From contig CAIWAX010000157.1 in NCBI GenBank assembly GCA_903910795.1, positions 1 to 39,625 on the forward strand: a stretch of DNA of 39,625 bases. Direction: 5' to 3'. This DNA is from an uncultured Anaerolineae bacterium (GTDB lineage: Bacteria > Chloroflexota > Anaerolineae > Anaerolineales > Villigracilaceae). Numbering within the stretch: position 1 is the first letter of the stretch; the number at the start of each line of letters is the position of its first letter. Positions 1-7,943 of the stretch are shown here, piece after piece. Below the pieces are notes generated by a model. The model searched no databases. It was given only the letters and a program-made list of their open reading frames with translations, and was not told the DNA's origin. The position numbers and the translations under genes are program-made.

Positions 1-11
1 CACTCCCTATT

Positions 12-51
12 CTGCCATTGCGAGCCTGCTCCTGGCGAAGCAATCCCCCAA
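12..51. repeat. REP-like palindromic repeat at left edge
   Basis: The stretch contains ATTGCGAGC followed after a short spacer by GCGAAGCAAT, so the ends ATTGC (17-21) and GCAAT (40-44) are inverted repeats. From memory, ATTGCGAGC...GCGAAGCAATC motifs are dispersed intergenic repeats in many Chloroflexota and other genomes. Only one copy is seen in this window, so the family assignment rests on recall rather than on internal repetition. Confidence 0.45.
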
Positions 52-88
52 TTCACCTATGTTTCATATTTTCCAGGAGGAAAAGAAC

Positions 89-1843
89 ATGTTTGCAAGA
101 AAAAGTTTTGTCTGGATGCTCAGCCTGACAGTGTTGCTCAGCCTGCTGCTGGCCGCTTGCGCTCCAGCCGCCACGGCCACCCCGGTCGCCGTCACTTCGG
201 CTCCCGCCGCCACCCAACCACCGGCCGCTGCCAATACCGCCGTTCCAGCCGCCACGCAGGCTGCCCCGGCTGCCACCGCCACGACCGCTGCCCCAGCCGC
301 CCCGGCTGGTGGTGTCCTGCGCTGGAGCCTGGTAGGCATCAACGAACTCCCGGCTCTCGATCCGCCCCTGGCTGGCGCTTCCCAATCGGTGGGTGTCATC
401 AGCCTGGTCTTTGAAGGCCTGGTGCGTCTCGACAGCCAACTAAAAATTGCGCCCGCGGGCGCCGAATCGTGGGATATCAAAGATGGCGGCAAGACCTTCA
501 TCTTCCACATCCGCAAGGGTCTCAAATTCGCCAATGGCGACCCGGTCAGCGCTGATGATTTTGCCTATTCGCTCAACCGTGCCTTTGGCCCGGACTTTGC
601 CAACGGCAACGCTGGTTATTATCTCTCCAACATCGTCGGTTCGATGGATGTCACCAACGCCAAGGCCAAGACCATCTCGGGCGTCAAGGTCATTGATCCG
701 CAGACCCTCGAAATCGATCTGCAAACCCCCTCGGTTTACTTCCTGTACCAGTTGACCTTCCCGGCTTCTTTTGTGGTATCAAAGAAAGCCGTCGAAGCTG
801 ACCCAACCAAATGGACCGATACCGCCTTTGGCACCGGCCCATTCATGGTCAAGGAATGGAAACACAACGAGAGTATCAGCCTGGTGCCCAACCCCAATTA
901 CTGGCTGGGCAAACCGCAGATTTCCGAAATCGACATGCCTTTTATCCAGGATCCCGCCACTGCGCTCAAACTCTACCAGACCGGCGAACTGGATATCATG
1001 GGCTCCTATAACTTCCCCACCGATCAGATCTCGAGCGTTTCATCGCTGCCCGAGTTCAAACAGGTCAACCAGTTCTTTGTGGCCTATATTGGTTTCAACA
1101 ACGCCAAGGCGCCTTTCAAGGATGTGCGCGTGCGTCAGGCCTTTGCCAAGGCGCTTGATAAACCGACCCTGATCAACAAGGTACTGGAAGGCGCTGTGCT
1201 GCAGGCCGATACCATCATCCCGCCCGGTATGCCCGGTTTCAACCAGGCCGCCGCTGCTATCCAGCAGTTTAACGCCGCCGATGCCCAGAAGCTGCTGGCG
1301 GATGCCGGTTTCCCGGACGGCAAGGGCTTCCCGAAGGTCGCGCTCTCCATCAATAACCAGGACCCGAACTACGCCAAGATCGCGGCTACGCTGAAACAGA
1401 TGTGGAAGGAAAACCTGGGCGTCGATGTTGAGATCAACACCGAAGAGCTTGCCAAGTTCAATGATGATCTGACCGCCACGGCCAACAAGCCCGAAGACCC
1501 GGCCGCCTTCAGTATGTACATCAGCGTCTGGGGCGCGGATTATCCCGACCCACAGAACTTTGTATCCCAGCAGCTTCGCACCGGCGTGGGCAACAACAAC
1601 GGCCATTACTCCAATTCCCAGTTTGACAAGCTGGTCGACCAGGCCGATGTCGAAACCGATCAGGCCAAGCGGCTCGATCTATACCAGCAGGCCGAAAAGA
1701 TTGCCCTGACCGAAGTGGGCTGGCTGCCGCTCTTTTATGGCAAGGCCGACCTGTTGATCCGTCCGACGGTCAGCGGGCTGGTGGTGACACCCCAGGGCCT
1801 GTTTCCGCAGGGTGACTGGACCAAGGTTACCGTTGCAAAGTAA
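89..1843 (+). CDS. Peptide-type ABC transporter substrate-binding lipoprotein (SBP family 5)
   Basis: This is the extracytoplasmic substrate-binding component of an oligopeptide/dipeptide/nickel-type ABC importer. The N-terminus is a lipoprotein signal peptide (FARKSFVWML then lipobox LLAAC). A roughly 55-residue Ala/Pro/Thr linker follows, probably a flexible tether from the membrane, and then a full-length SBP_bac_5 domain with typical segments such as FHIRKGLKFANGDPV, FGTGPFMVKEW and VRQAFAKALDK. I place the start at 89 rather than the ORF-track 59, because AGGAGG at 75-80 is correctly spaced before this ATG and the signal peptide begins there. A strong hairpin separates it from the two permease genes downstream. 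The substrate (peptide, nickel, sugar acid or other) cannot be read from the sequence. Confidence 0.93.
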   Translation: MFARKSFVWMLSLTVLLSLLLAACAPAATATPVAVTSAPAATQPPAAANTAVPAATQAAPAATATTAAPAAPAGGVLRWSLVGINELPALDPPLAGASQSVGVISLVFEGLVRLDSQLKIAPAGAESWDIKDGGKTFIFHIRKGLKFANGDPVSADDFAYSLNRAFGPDFANGNAGYYLSNIVGSMDVTNAKAKTISGVKVIDPQTLEIDLQTPSVYFLYQLTFPASFVVSKKAVEADPTKWTDTAFGTGPFMVKEWKHNESISLVPNPNYWLGKPQISEIDMPFIQDPATALKLYQTGELDIMGSYNFPTDQISSVSSLPEFKQVNQFFVAYIGFNNAKAPFKDVRVRQAFAKALDKPTLINKVLEGAVLQADTIIPPGMPGFNQAAAAIQQFNAADAQKLLADAGFPDGKGFPKVALSINNQDPNYAKIAATLKQMWKENLGVDVEINTEELAKFNDDLTATANKPEDPAAFSMYISVWGADYPDPQNFVSQQLRTGVGNNNGHYSNSQFDKLVDQADVETDQAKRLDLYQQAEKIALTEVGWLPLFYGKADLLIRPTVSGLVVTPQGLFPQGDWTKVTVAK

Positions 1844-1873
1844 GCGCGGCTTGCCTGAACCTACCGTATAATA

Positions 1874-1902
1874 GAAGGGCGACCGGTTGCCGGTCGCCCT
1901 TC
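1874..1902 (+). terminator. Perfect 13-bp stem-loop between SBP and permease genes
   Basis: GAAGGGCGACCGG and CCGGTCGCCCTTC form a perfect 13-bp stem with a TTG loop. Only a weak T-rich tail (TTGTTC) follows. The position between a binding protein and its permeases suggests partial termination or protection of the mRNA 3' end, giving more binding protein than permease. Confidence 0.75.
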
Positions 1903-1917
1903 TTGTTCAATAAACCT

Positions 1918-2853
1918 ATGTGGAAAATCCTCTCCCGGCGCGCTCTCTCCCTGCTTTTTGTGCTTTTCTCGGTCACCTTTCTCACCTTCTTTGTGAGCTA
2001 TTTGGCGCCGGGTGACCCGATTCTGAATATGATGGGCGGCCGCCAGGATCCGGTGCGCTATGCTTTTTTGCGGCACCTCTACGGTCTGGACCAACCCTGG
2101 CTCTTCCAGTATGGTTCCTACCTGAATAATCTGCTGCACGGCAACCTGGGCTACTCCTTCAAGTATCCCGAACGGCCGGTCTGGGCTCTCATCTCCAATG
2201 GCGTGCCAGTCTCCTTGCAGTTGGGGCTGCTGGCGCTGGTCTTCAGCCTGGGCATCGGTGTGCTGGCCGGTGTGCTGGCCGCCCTCTGGCAGAACACTTG
2301 GCGTGATACCGGTATCATGGCGGTCATGCTGGCGCTTTATTCGGTGCCGTCTTTTGTGATCATCCCGCTGGCCTGGGCTATCGACCTGGCGCTGTACAAG
2401 GCCGGGCTGCCATCCCTGCCGGTGGCCGGTTGGGGCAAGCCCGAGCAGGTTATCCTGCCAGTGCTGGTGTTGGCAGCCGCCAATGTTGGTTTTATCGCGC
2501 GCCTGATGCGCAACAGCATGCTGCAGGTCATGCGCGAGGATTTTATCCGTACCGCGCGCGCCAAGGGTCTGCCCTGGCGGGTGGTCATCCGCAAGCATGT
2601 GCTCAGCAACGCCCTGTTGCCGCTGCTGACTGTACTCGGCCCGGCAACCGCCTTCCTGGTGACCGGCGCCTTTGTGGTTGAGAACCTGTTTGCCATCCCG
2701 GGCATCGGATACCTGGCGGTGCAGTCCATCGGTCAGCGCGATTACCCGGTCATCCAGGCCACCACCCTGCTGCTGGCGCTGGCAGTAGTGGTTATGAACT
2801 TGCTGACCGATATCGCCTACACCATCGCCGATCCGCGGGTGAGGGTGGAATGA
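1918..2853 (+). CDS. Peptide-type ABC transporter permease, DppB-like
   Basis: This is an integral membrane permease of the DppB/OppB/NikB family (BPD_transp_1 fold), forming half of the translocation channel for the importer whose binding protein lies upstream. An N-terminal membrane segment (LSLLFVLFSVTFLTFFVSY) is followed by the family's GDP...N motif region. The ATPase-contacting EAA-type loop appears as MREDFIRTARAKGLPWRVVIRKHVLSNA split over two helices, followed by VENLFAIPGIGYL. The ORF track starts at a TTG (1903) that abuts the preceding hairpin. ATG at 1918 gives the usual N-terminus MWKILSRRAL, so it is preferred, although no clear Shine-Dalgarno precedes it. The 3' end overlaps the next gene by 4 nt (ATGA), indicating translational coupling. 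Confidence 0.92.
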   Translation: MWKILSRRALSLLFVLFSVTFLTFFVSYLAPGDPILNMMGGRQDPVRYAFLRHLYGLDQPWLFQYGSYLNNLLHGNLGYSFKYPERPVWALISNGVPVSLQLGLLALVFSLGIGVLAGVLAALWQNTWRDTGIMAVMLALYSVPSFVIIPLAWAIDLALYKAGLPSLPVAGWGKPEQVILPVLVLAAANVGFIARLMRNSMLQVMREDFIRTARAKGLPWRVVIRKHVLSNALLPLLTVLGPATAFLVTGAFVVENLFAIPGIGYLAVQSIGQRDYPVIQATTLLLALAVVVMNLLTDIAYTIADPRVRVE

Positions 2854-3782
2854 GCCTGAACGCTGCCGATCTGCCCACTGGTCAGACCCACGTTCAAAAT
2901 AACTGGTGGCGGCGTCTGTTCCACAACCGGGCTGCCTCGATCAGCGGCATATTTGTGCTTGCGGCGATTTTGCTGGCGCTGGCCGGGCCCGCGCTCTACC
3001 AGAACACGCTGCCTTCCGATCAGTCACGCACCCGCGATGGGGTCTACCAGGATTACAACGCCATCAATGCCGGCCCCTCCGCCCAGCACTGGCTGGGCGC
3101 CGACTACCTCGGCCGGGATATGCTCACCCGCCTGTTCGTGGCGGTGGGTGTCTCGCTGCTGGTGGCCTTTGTGGTGGAGTTCCTGAATATCTTTCTGGGA
3201 GGCCTGCTTGGGCTGCTGGCCGGTTATTTTGGCGGCTGGATTGACATGCTCATCTCGCGCGCCGCGGATATGCTGTTCGCCTTCCCCGGTCTGCTGCTGG
3301 CTATCCTGGTTTCAGCGGTCTTTGGCACGGCGGCCCGCGAAGCCTATGGCGGCATGGGACGCCTCATCCTGGTGGCGGGCGCCCTTAGCCTGGTTTCCTG
3401 GCCGTTGATGGCGCGCCTGGTGCGCAGCGAAACCCTCTCGGTCAAATCCCGCGATTTTGTGATGGCCTCGCGCGGTCTGGGCGCCTCGGATTTCCAGATT
3501 ATCGCTGCCCACCTGCTGCCGAATGTTGCCTGGCTGATCGCTGTGGCCGCCACGCTGGATGTCGCCAGTGTGATCGTCAACGAGGCCACCCTCAGCCTAC
3601 TGGGGTTGGGCATCGAAGAGCCGGGCGCCAGCCTGGGCTTGATGATCTTCCGTGCTGCGGGTAAGCTCGAGCGTTTTCCATTGCAGGTTTTCATCCCGGC
3701 CGCCGCCATCACGCTGCTCGTGCTGGCTTTTTCATTCTTGGGCGATGGTCTGCGCGACGCCTTCGACCCGCATTCAAGTTAA
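2850..3782 (+). CDS. Peptide-type ABC transporter permease, DppC-like
   Basis: This is the second permease of the importer (DppC/OppC/NikC family), pairing with the upstream DppB-like protein in the cytoplasmic membrane. It has the OppC-type N-terminal segment (NNWWRRLFHNRAA plus a first membrane helix), the family signature HWLGADYLGRDMLTR, and the EAA loop SRDFVMASRGLGASDFQIIAAHLLPN. The end, FLGDGLRDAFDPH, is the classic C-terminus of this family, so the gene is intact. It starts inside the dppB-like stop (ATGA). No DppD/DppF ATPase genes follow; a terminator-like hairpin and a different exporter come next. The ATPases must be encoded elsewhere, perhaps shared between several importers. 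Confidence 0.93.
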   Translation: MSLNAADLPTGQTHVQNNWWRRLFHNRAASISGIFVLAAILLALAGPALYQNTLPSDQSRTRDGVYQDYNAINAGPSAQHWLGADYLGRDMLTRLFVAVGVSLLVAFVVEFLNIFLGGLLGLLAGYFGGWIDMLISRAADMLFAFPGLLLAILVSAVFGTAAREAYGGMGRLILVAGALSLVSWPLMARLVRSETLSVKSRDFVMASRGLGASDFQIIAAHLLPNVAWLIAVAATLDVASVIVNEATLSLLGLGIEEPGASLGLMIFRAAGKLERFPLQVFIPAAAITLLVLAFSFLGDGLRDAFDPHSS

Positions 3783-3810
3783 GACGATAAACACGAAATA
3801 CTTGAATAAA

Positions 3811-3836
3811 CACAAAAAGAGCCCTTTTTGTGTTTT
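3811..3836 (+). terminator. Rho-independent-like terminator of the importer operon
   Basis: CACAAAAAG, a short AGCC loop and CTTTTTGTG form a perfect 9-bp stem followed by TTTT. It lies 28 nt after the DppC-like stop. The ORF-track start of the next gene (TTG, 3828) falls inside this hairpin, which argues for the downstream ATG at 3870 instead. Confidence 0.65.
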
Positions 3837-3869
3837 CCTGATGTTTTCCGCCAAGGATCGAACGCTCTT

Positions 3870-4853
3870 ATGCCCCAATCTGCCGCAATCACTGTCGAAA
3901 AATTAAGCAAAACCTATCAGGTGTCTGAACGCGAAGGTGGCTTTAGCGCGGCTGTGCGCAGCTTTTTCAAGCGCACCTACCGCGATGTGCGCGCCGTGGA
4001 CACCGTCAGCTTTCAGATCGAACCCAGCGAAGTGGTTGGGTTCCTGGGGCCGAACGGCGCCGGGAAAACCACCACCCTCAAGATGCTTTCCGGCCTGCTG
4101 CACCCCACCGGCGGGCAGGCGCGCGTGCTCGGGTACACTCCCTGGGAACTCAAGCGTGAGTACCTGTCTTCCATGACCCTGGTCATGGGCCAGCGCAACC
4201 GGCTATCCTGGGACATCCCCGCCGCGGATTCTTTCCTGCTCAACCAGGCCATTTACCGCCTGCCGGATGCGGATTTCAAACGCACCCTGGCTGAACTGGA
4301 TGAGCTGCTCGATCTCAAGGAGATTATCAAAAAACCGGTCCGCAACCTGTCGCTTGGCGAGCGTATGAAATGCGAACTGGCCGCCGGGCTGCTGCACCGC
4401 CCTAAAGTGCTCTTCCTGGATGAACCCACCATCGGCCTGGATATCACAGCCCAGGTGCGTATCCGCGAGTTCCTCAAGGAGTACAACCGCCGCAGCGGCG
4501 CCACCATCCTGCTCACCAGTCACTACATGGCGGATGTGACTGCCCTGTGTGAACGCGTCATCATCATCCATCAGGGTAAATTGAAATATGACGGCGGGCT
4601 GAACGACCTGGCGCGCAAAATCGCCCCCTTCAAACTGATTGGCGTCCGGCTGGGTGATTCTGCCGCCCATGACCTCTCGCGCTACGGCAAACCGGCCCAG
4701 GCGGATGAGGAAAGCGAAATGTCCTTTATCGAGGTGCGCGCTGACCAGGTCACCTTAGTCACAGCCCGGCTGCTGGCCGACCTGCCCGTGCACGATATCA
4801 CCATCACCGACCCGCCGATCGAATCCGTGATCGAGCAGGCTTTTAACGGGTAA
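3870..4853 (+). CDS. ABC-2 type exporter ATP-binding protein (COG4586-like)
   Basis: This cytoplasmic ATPase drives a multidrug/ABC-2 type transporter with the two permeases immediately downstream. The Walker A motif is GPNGAGKTT, the ABC signature is a slightly divergent LSLGERMKCELA, and Walker B is VLFLDEPTIGLD, followed by the switch histidine in LLTSHYM. The N-terminal segment with a Lys/Arg-rich FFKRTYRDVRAVDTVSF preceding Walker A, and the LGERMKCE signature, are typical of the uncharacterised COG4586 subgroup whose partners are COG4587 and COG3694 permeases, which is exactly the arrangement here. I use ATG 3870, not the TTG at 3828 inside a terminator hairpin; AAGGA lies about 12 nt upstream. 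The substrate is unknown. Confidence 0.9.
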   Translation: MPQSAAITVEKLSKTYQVSEREGGFSAAVRSFFKRTYRDVRAVDTVSFQIEPSEVVGFLGPNGAGKTTTLKMLSGLLHPTGGQARVLGYTPWELKREYLSSMTLVMGQRNRLSWDIPAADSFLLNQAIYRLPDADFKRTLAELDELLDLKEIIKKPVRNLSLGERMKCELAAGLLHRPKVLFLDEPTIGLDITAQVRIREFLKEYNRRSGATILLTSHYMADVTALCERVIIIHQGKLKYDGGLNDLARKIAPFKLIGVRLGDSAAHDLSRYGKPAQADEESEMSFIEVRADQVTLVTARLLADLPVHDITITDPPIESVIEQAFNG

Positions 4854-4857
4854 TCCC

Positions 4858-5655
4858 ATGTTAAAAATTTACCAGCGTCTCTGGCAGGTCACCTGGGCCG
4901 AACAGTGGCAGTACCGCGCCAACACTTTGATGTACCTGTTGTACTGGCTGGTTTCACCTGTCGTCTATCTGTCTGTCTGGACGACCATCGCGCGCAGCCA
5001 GGGCAGCGTCAGCGGCCTGACCGCCAATGATTTCGTCATCTATTACATGACCCTGCTGATCATAGATCAGCTCACCAGCGATATCACCATTTACAATTTC
5101 GCCTCTAAAGTCCAGGACGGCACACTTTCCAACGACCTGATCCGCCCGATCCATCCCATGCTGACCACCACCCTGGTCAATAACATGGCTTTCAAGGTGC
5201 TCACGCTCCTGGCGCTGCTGCCGGTCTGGGGCGTTTTATGGTTCCTGTTCCAGCCCGACTTTACGGGGGTGACCTGGCAGGGCATCCTGCTGGTGATCCC
5301 GGCCGTAGTGCTTGGTTTTTTGATCAACTTCCTCCTGAACGCGGCCCTGACCTGTGTCGCCTTCTGGACTACGCGCATCTGGGCCCTGCATGAATTTTTT
5401 ATGGCCCTCGGAACGCTCTTTTCCGGCCAGTTTGTGCCGCTGACACTCATGCCGCCCCTGATCCAGAGCATCGCGCGCTTTTTACCCTTCCAACTCACCA
5501 AGTATTTTCTGATTGAGCTGATCCTGGGCCGTTTGTCGCCTTCTGATATTGTGCAGGGCTATTTGATGGGCGTTTTTTGGCTGGTTGTGTCCCTGTTGCT
5601 CTTCCGTTGGGCCTGGCGCAATGGCGTGAAGAAGTTTTCGGCGGTGGGTGCGTAA
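4858..5655 (+). CDS. ABC-2 type permease (COG4587-like)
   Basis: This is a six-helix-type ABC-2 membrane permease of 265 aa. It begins with a short cytoplasmic, amphipathic stretch (YQRLWQVTWAEQWQYRANTLMY) before the first membrane segment. The remaining hydrophobic segments (LTLLALLPVWGVLWFL, GILLVIPAVVLGFLINFLL, GVFWLVVSLLLFRWAW) are evenly spaced over the length. The DGTLSNDLIRPIHPM motif between helices is characteristic of this permease subgroup. The gene starts 4 nt after the ATPase stop and its own stop directly abuts the next ATG, so the three genes are clearly one operon. Confidence 0.85.
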   Translation: MLKIYQRLWQVTWAEQWQYRANTLMYLLYWLVSPVVYLSVWTTIARSQGSVSGLTANDFVIYYMTLLIIDQLTSDITIYNFASKVQDGTLSNDLIRPIHPMLTTTLVNNMAFKVLTLLALLPVWGVLWFLFQPDFTGVTWQGILLVIPAVVLGFLINFLLNAALTCVAFWTTRIWALHEFFMALGTLFSGQFVPLTLMPPLIQSIARFLPFQLTKYFLIELILGRLSPSDIVQGYLMGVFWLVVSLLLFRWAWRNGVKKFSAVGA

Positions 5656-6444
5656 ATGAAAAACACCCTGTGCCTGATCAAGGTTTTCCTGCAGGTCAAC
5701 CTGCAAATGTCGCTGGCCTACCGCGCCGACACAGTCATCAACCTGCTGCTCAACCTGATGTGGCTGGGCTGGGAACTGCTCAGCCTGAGTATCATCTTCA
5801 GCAACACCAAAACACTGGGCGGCTGGGGCGTTGGCGAGTTGATCACCCTGCTAGGCGTTTTCCGGCTGGTCAACACCCTCATGGCGGCCCTGCTCTGGCC
5901 AGCCACCGAAAAATTCAATGCCTCGGTGCGCGACGGCTCCATGGATTACACCCTGCTGCAGCCGGCCAACAGCCTGTTCCTGGTCACTTTTGCGCGCATC
6001 ACCGTCTGGCGTATCTGGGATCTGGTGCTGGCTGTGATCCTGGTAGTGGCTGGCACCTTCATGTCCGGGGCCGGCACCTCCCCGCTCAGCTTGTTGTACT
6101 TTGTCGTTCTCACACTTTCCGGGGTACTGATCATTTACAGCCTGTGGGTGGTGTTGATCGCGTTGACCTTCTGGTTTACCAAGTTTGACAACAACGTCAC
6201 CATCCTGGCGGCGCTTCTGGATGCAGGGCGCTACCCATCCACCGTCTATCCCGCCTGGCTGCGCATTATCGTCACTTTCGTCGTACCCATCGCGCTGGCC
6301 ACTACCGTGCCAGTGCAGGCCTTGCGTGGAGAGCTGGGCGGTCAGCAGGTTCTGATCTTCCTGGCCGTCAGCGCTGCCAGCCTTCTGGTCGCCTCCCAGG
6401 TCTGGAAATACGGTATCCGCCAGTATAGCGGCGCCAGCAGTTGA
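5656..6444 (+). CDS. ABC-2 type permease (COG3694-like)
   Basis: This is the second ABC-2 permease of the exporter, 262 aa, with about six membrane-spanning segments. It is a distant relative of its upstream partner: both have a matching inter-helix motif (here VRDGSMDYTLLQPANSL, upstream VQDGTLSNDLIRPIHPM), which fits a heterodimeric channel. ATG directly follows the TAA of the upstream gene (TAAATG), so translation is probably coupled. No substrate-specific feature can be read. A promoter-like and inverted-repeat region follows before the purine genes. Confidence 0.85.
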   Translation: MKNTLCLIKVFLQVNLQMSLAYRADTVINLLLNLMWLGWELLSLSIIFSNTKTLGGWGVGELITLLGVFRLVNTLMAALLWPATEKFNASVRDGSMDYTLLQPANSLFLVTFARITVWRIWDLVLAVILVVAGTFMSGAGTSPLSLLYFVVLTLSGVLIIYSLWVVLIALTFWFTKFDNNVTILAALLDAGRYPSTVYPAWLRIIVTFVVPIALATTVPVQALRGELGGQQVLIFLAVSAASLLVASQVWKYGIRQYSGASS

Positions 6445-6453
6445 AATTTTTCG

Positions 6454-6462
6454 TTATATAAT
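6454..6462 (+). promoter_or_regulatory. Possible -10 box upstream of inverted repeat
   Basis: TTATATAAT contains a perfect TATAAT (6457-6462), just downstream of the exporter operon stop. There is no convincing -35 at 16-18 bp. The same decamer TTATATAATG recurs at 6553-6562. Confidence 0.35.
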
Positions 6463-6467
6463 GCCCT

Positions 6468-6519
6468 CGGTCACAAATTGCGGTTCTTCACTTAAGCAAA
6501 AAAGCGCAATTTGTGACCG
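6468..6519. promoter_or_regulatory. 15-bp perfect inverted repeat upstream of the purine genes
   Basis: CGGTCACAAATTGCG (6468-6482) and its exact reverse complement CGCAATTTGTGACCG (6505-6519) flank a 22-nt AT-rich spacer. No T-run follows, so it is not a standard terminator. It could be a paired operator, or an RNA stem-loop in a leader transcribed from the upstream TATAAT. It lies 93 nt before the AICAR transformylase start. Confidence 0.6.
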
Positions 6520-6552
6520 TGAATGGTATATCTACGCATTTGAGAACGGGTA

Positions 6553-6562
6553 TTATATAATG
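6553..6562 (+). promoter_or_regulatory. Probable -10 box of the purH promoter
   Basis: TTATATAATG holds a perfect TATAAT at 6556-6561, about 50 nt before the gene start. There is no good -35 at canonical spacing, so this promoter may depend on an activator or on the neighbouring inverted repeat. Confidence 0.45.
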
Positions 6563-6611
6563 TTTCCAAAAACCGTTTTTACATTTTAAAATTTGCAAAA
6601 GGAAGCCTCCC

Positions 6612-7787
6612 ATGCCAGCCTCCCTCCCCCTCCGCTACGGAACCAACCCACAGCAAGCGCCCGCCCGCGTCTATATGAAAGATGGCGCGGAATTGCCCAT
6701 CACCATCTTGGGCGGATCACCGGGTTATATTAATCTACTGGACGGTCTGAATGCCTGGCAGCTTGTGCGTGAGCTGAAACAGGCCGCCGGGTTGCCTTCG
6801 GCAGCTTCCTTCAAACATGTCAGCCCATCTGGCGCGGCCATTGCCGTACCGCTTGGCGATACTCTGCGGAAAATATACTTTGTAGATGATCTGGAGCTTT
6901 CACCGTTGGCCGAAGCCTACGCGCGGGCGCGCGGTGTGGACCGCATGTCTTCGTTTGGCGACTTCATCGCGCTATCCGATACAGTGGATGTTTCCACCGC
7001 GCGCCTGATTGCGCGTGAGGTTTCGGATGGCGTGATCGCCCCTGGTTACGAACCTGCAGCTCTTGATATCCTCAGAGCAAAAAAGGGCGGCAAGTATGCA
7101 GTTGTGCAGATTGACCCTTCTTATGAGCCGGATCAAAACGAAACCCGCGAGGTGTTTGGCGTCAGTTTTGAGCAGCGCCGGCATGACCGTCCTGTAACTT
7201 CCGCGGATTTTTCCAACATTGTCTCTCTTAAACGGGATCTGCCTGCCGAAGCCGTGCGCGATATGAGTGTGGCCTGGATCACACTCAAGTACACCCAATC
7301 GAATTCGGTTTGTTTTGTTAAGGACGGGCAGACTATCGGTGTGGGCGCGGGGCAGCAGTCGCGGGTGCATTGTGTACGCCTGGCCGGGGGTAAGGCGGAT
7401 TTGTGGTATTTGCGGCAGCATCCGCGGGTGATGGGTCTCCCTTTTATTTCCGGGATTAAGCGTCCGGATCGTGATAATGCCATCGATCAGTTCCTGCAGC
7501 CGGGTGTGACGGCTGCCGAAAAGGCTAACTGGAAGAATATCTTCGGCGAACTTCCAGCGCAACTTAGCGATGATGAGCGGCGCGCCTGGCTGGACGGTTT
7601 GAGCGGTGTAACTCTGGGTTCAGATGCGTTTTTTCCCTTCCGCGACAGCCTGGATCGAGCTGCCCAGAGCGGTGTGCGCTATGTGCTGGAACCGGGCGGA
7701 TCCAACCGGGATGAAGATGTCATGGCGGCCTGTAATGAATACAGTATGACGATGGTCTTCACTGGTGTGCGCCTGTTCCATCATTAA
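6612..7787 (+). CDS. purH: AICAR transformylase (stand-alone PurH C-terminal domain)
   Basis: The protein transfers a formyl group from 10-formyl-THF to AICAR, the penultimate step of de novo IMP synthesis, in the cytoplasm. Diagnostic segments are LRYGTNPQQ at the N-terminus, the catalytic Lys-His pair in FKHVSPSGAA, DGVIAPGY, the substrate loop YTQSNSVCFVKDGQTIGVGA and the end segment SDAFFPFRDSLDRAA...PGGSNRDEDV. The 391-aa protein begins directly at the transformylase domain, with no MGS-like cyclohydrolase in front. That activity is encoded separately 157 nt downstream, so the usual bifunctional PurH is split and its domain order reversed. AAGGAAG is well placed before the ATG. Confidence 0.93.
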   Translation: MPASLPLRYGTNPQQAPARVYMKDGAELPITILGGSPGYINLLDGLNAWQLVRELKQAAGLPSAASFKHVSPSGAAIAVPLGDTLRKIYFVDDLELSPLAEAYARARGVDRMSSFGDFIALSDTVDVSTARLIAREVSDGVIAPGYEPAALDILRAKKGGKYAVVQIDPSYEPDQNETREVFGVSFEQRRHDRPVTSADFSNIVSLKRDLPAEAVRDMSVAWITLKYTQSNSVCFVKDGQTIGVGAGQQSRVHCVRLAGGKADLWYLRQHPRVMGLPFISGIKRPDRDNAIDQFLQPGVTAAEKANWKNIFGELPAQLSDDERRAWLDGLSGVTLGSDAFFPFRDSLDRAAQSGVRYVLEPGGSNRDEDVMAACNEYSMTMVFTGVRLFHH

Positions 7788-7883
7788 ACAGACGTTTGAC
7801 TGCGCCATTCCCGAGGCATCCGCAAATCAGAAGGGGCCTCGCTTTGAATATGAGTTCGTTTTTCGACGGATTGTCAATACCGA

Positions 7884-7904
7884 ACGATTTGCTTAGCAAA
7901 TCGT
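7884..7904. repeat. Palindromic repeat family A, copy 1 (intergenic)
   Basis: ACGATTTGC-TTA-GCAAATCGT is a perfect 9-bp inverted repeat with a 3-nt loop, between the two PurH genes. Closely similar elements occur at 17009-17033 and 17493-17517, both inside helicase-partner ORFs. It is a dispersed repeat rather than a gene-specific operator, though it could also act as an RNA hairpin between the two genes. Confidence 0.75.
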
Positions 7905-7943
7905 GGGTACTTTCCATTTTCTTTCATTTCTCGGAGTGTATAT

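Noticed and set aside
53-534. Minus-strand ORFs over the start of the peptide-binding protein gene
   Set aside because: They are antisense shadows of the GC-rich Ala/Pro/Thr linker; composition is low-complexity and no start or domain supports them.
3828-3869. N-terminal extension of the ABC-2 ATPase from TTG 3828
   Set aside because: The TTG lies inside a terminator hairpin; the conserved protein begins at ATG 3870.
6468-6519. Rho-independent terminator of the ABC-2 operon
   Set aside because: The stem is perfect, but the 22-nt loop and the lack of a T-run argue against a standard terminator; kept as a regulatory inverted repeat.
7884-7904. Operator for IMP cyclohydrolase
   Set aside because: The same palindrome recurs inside unrelated helicase-partner genes, so it is a dispersed repeat first.
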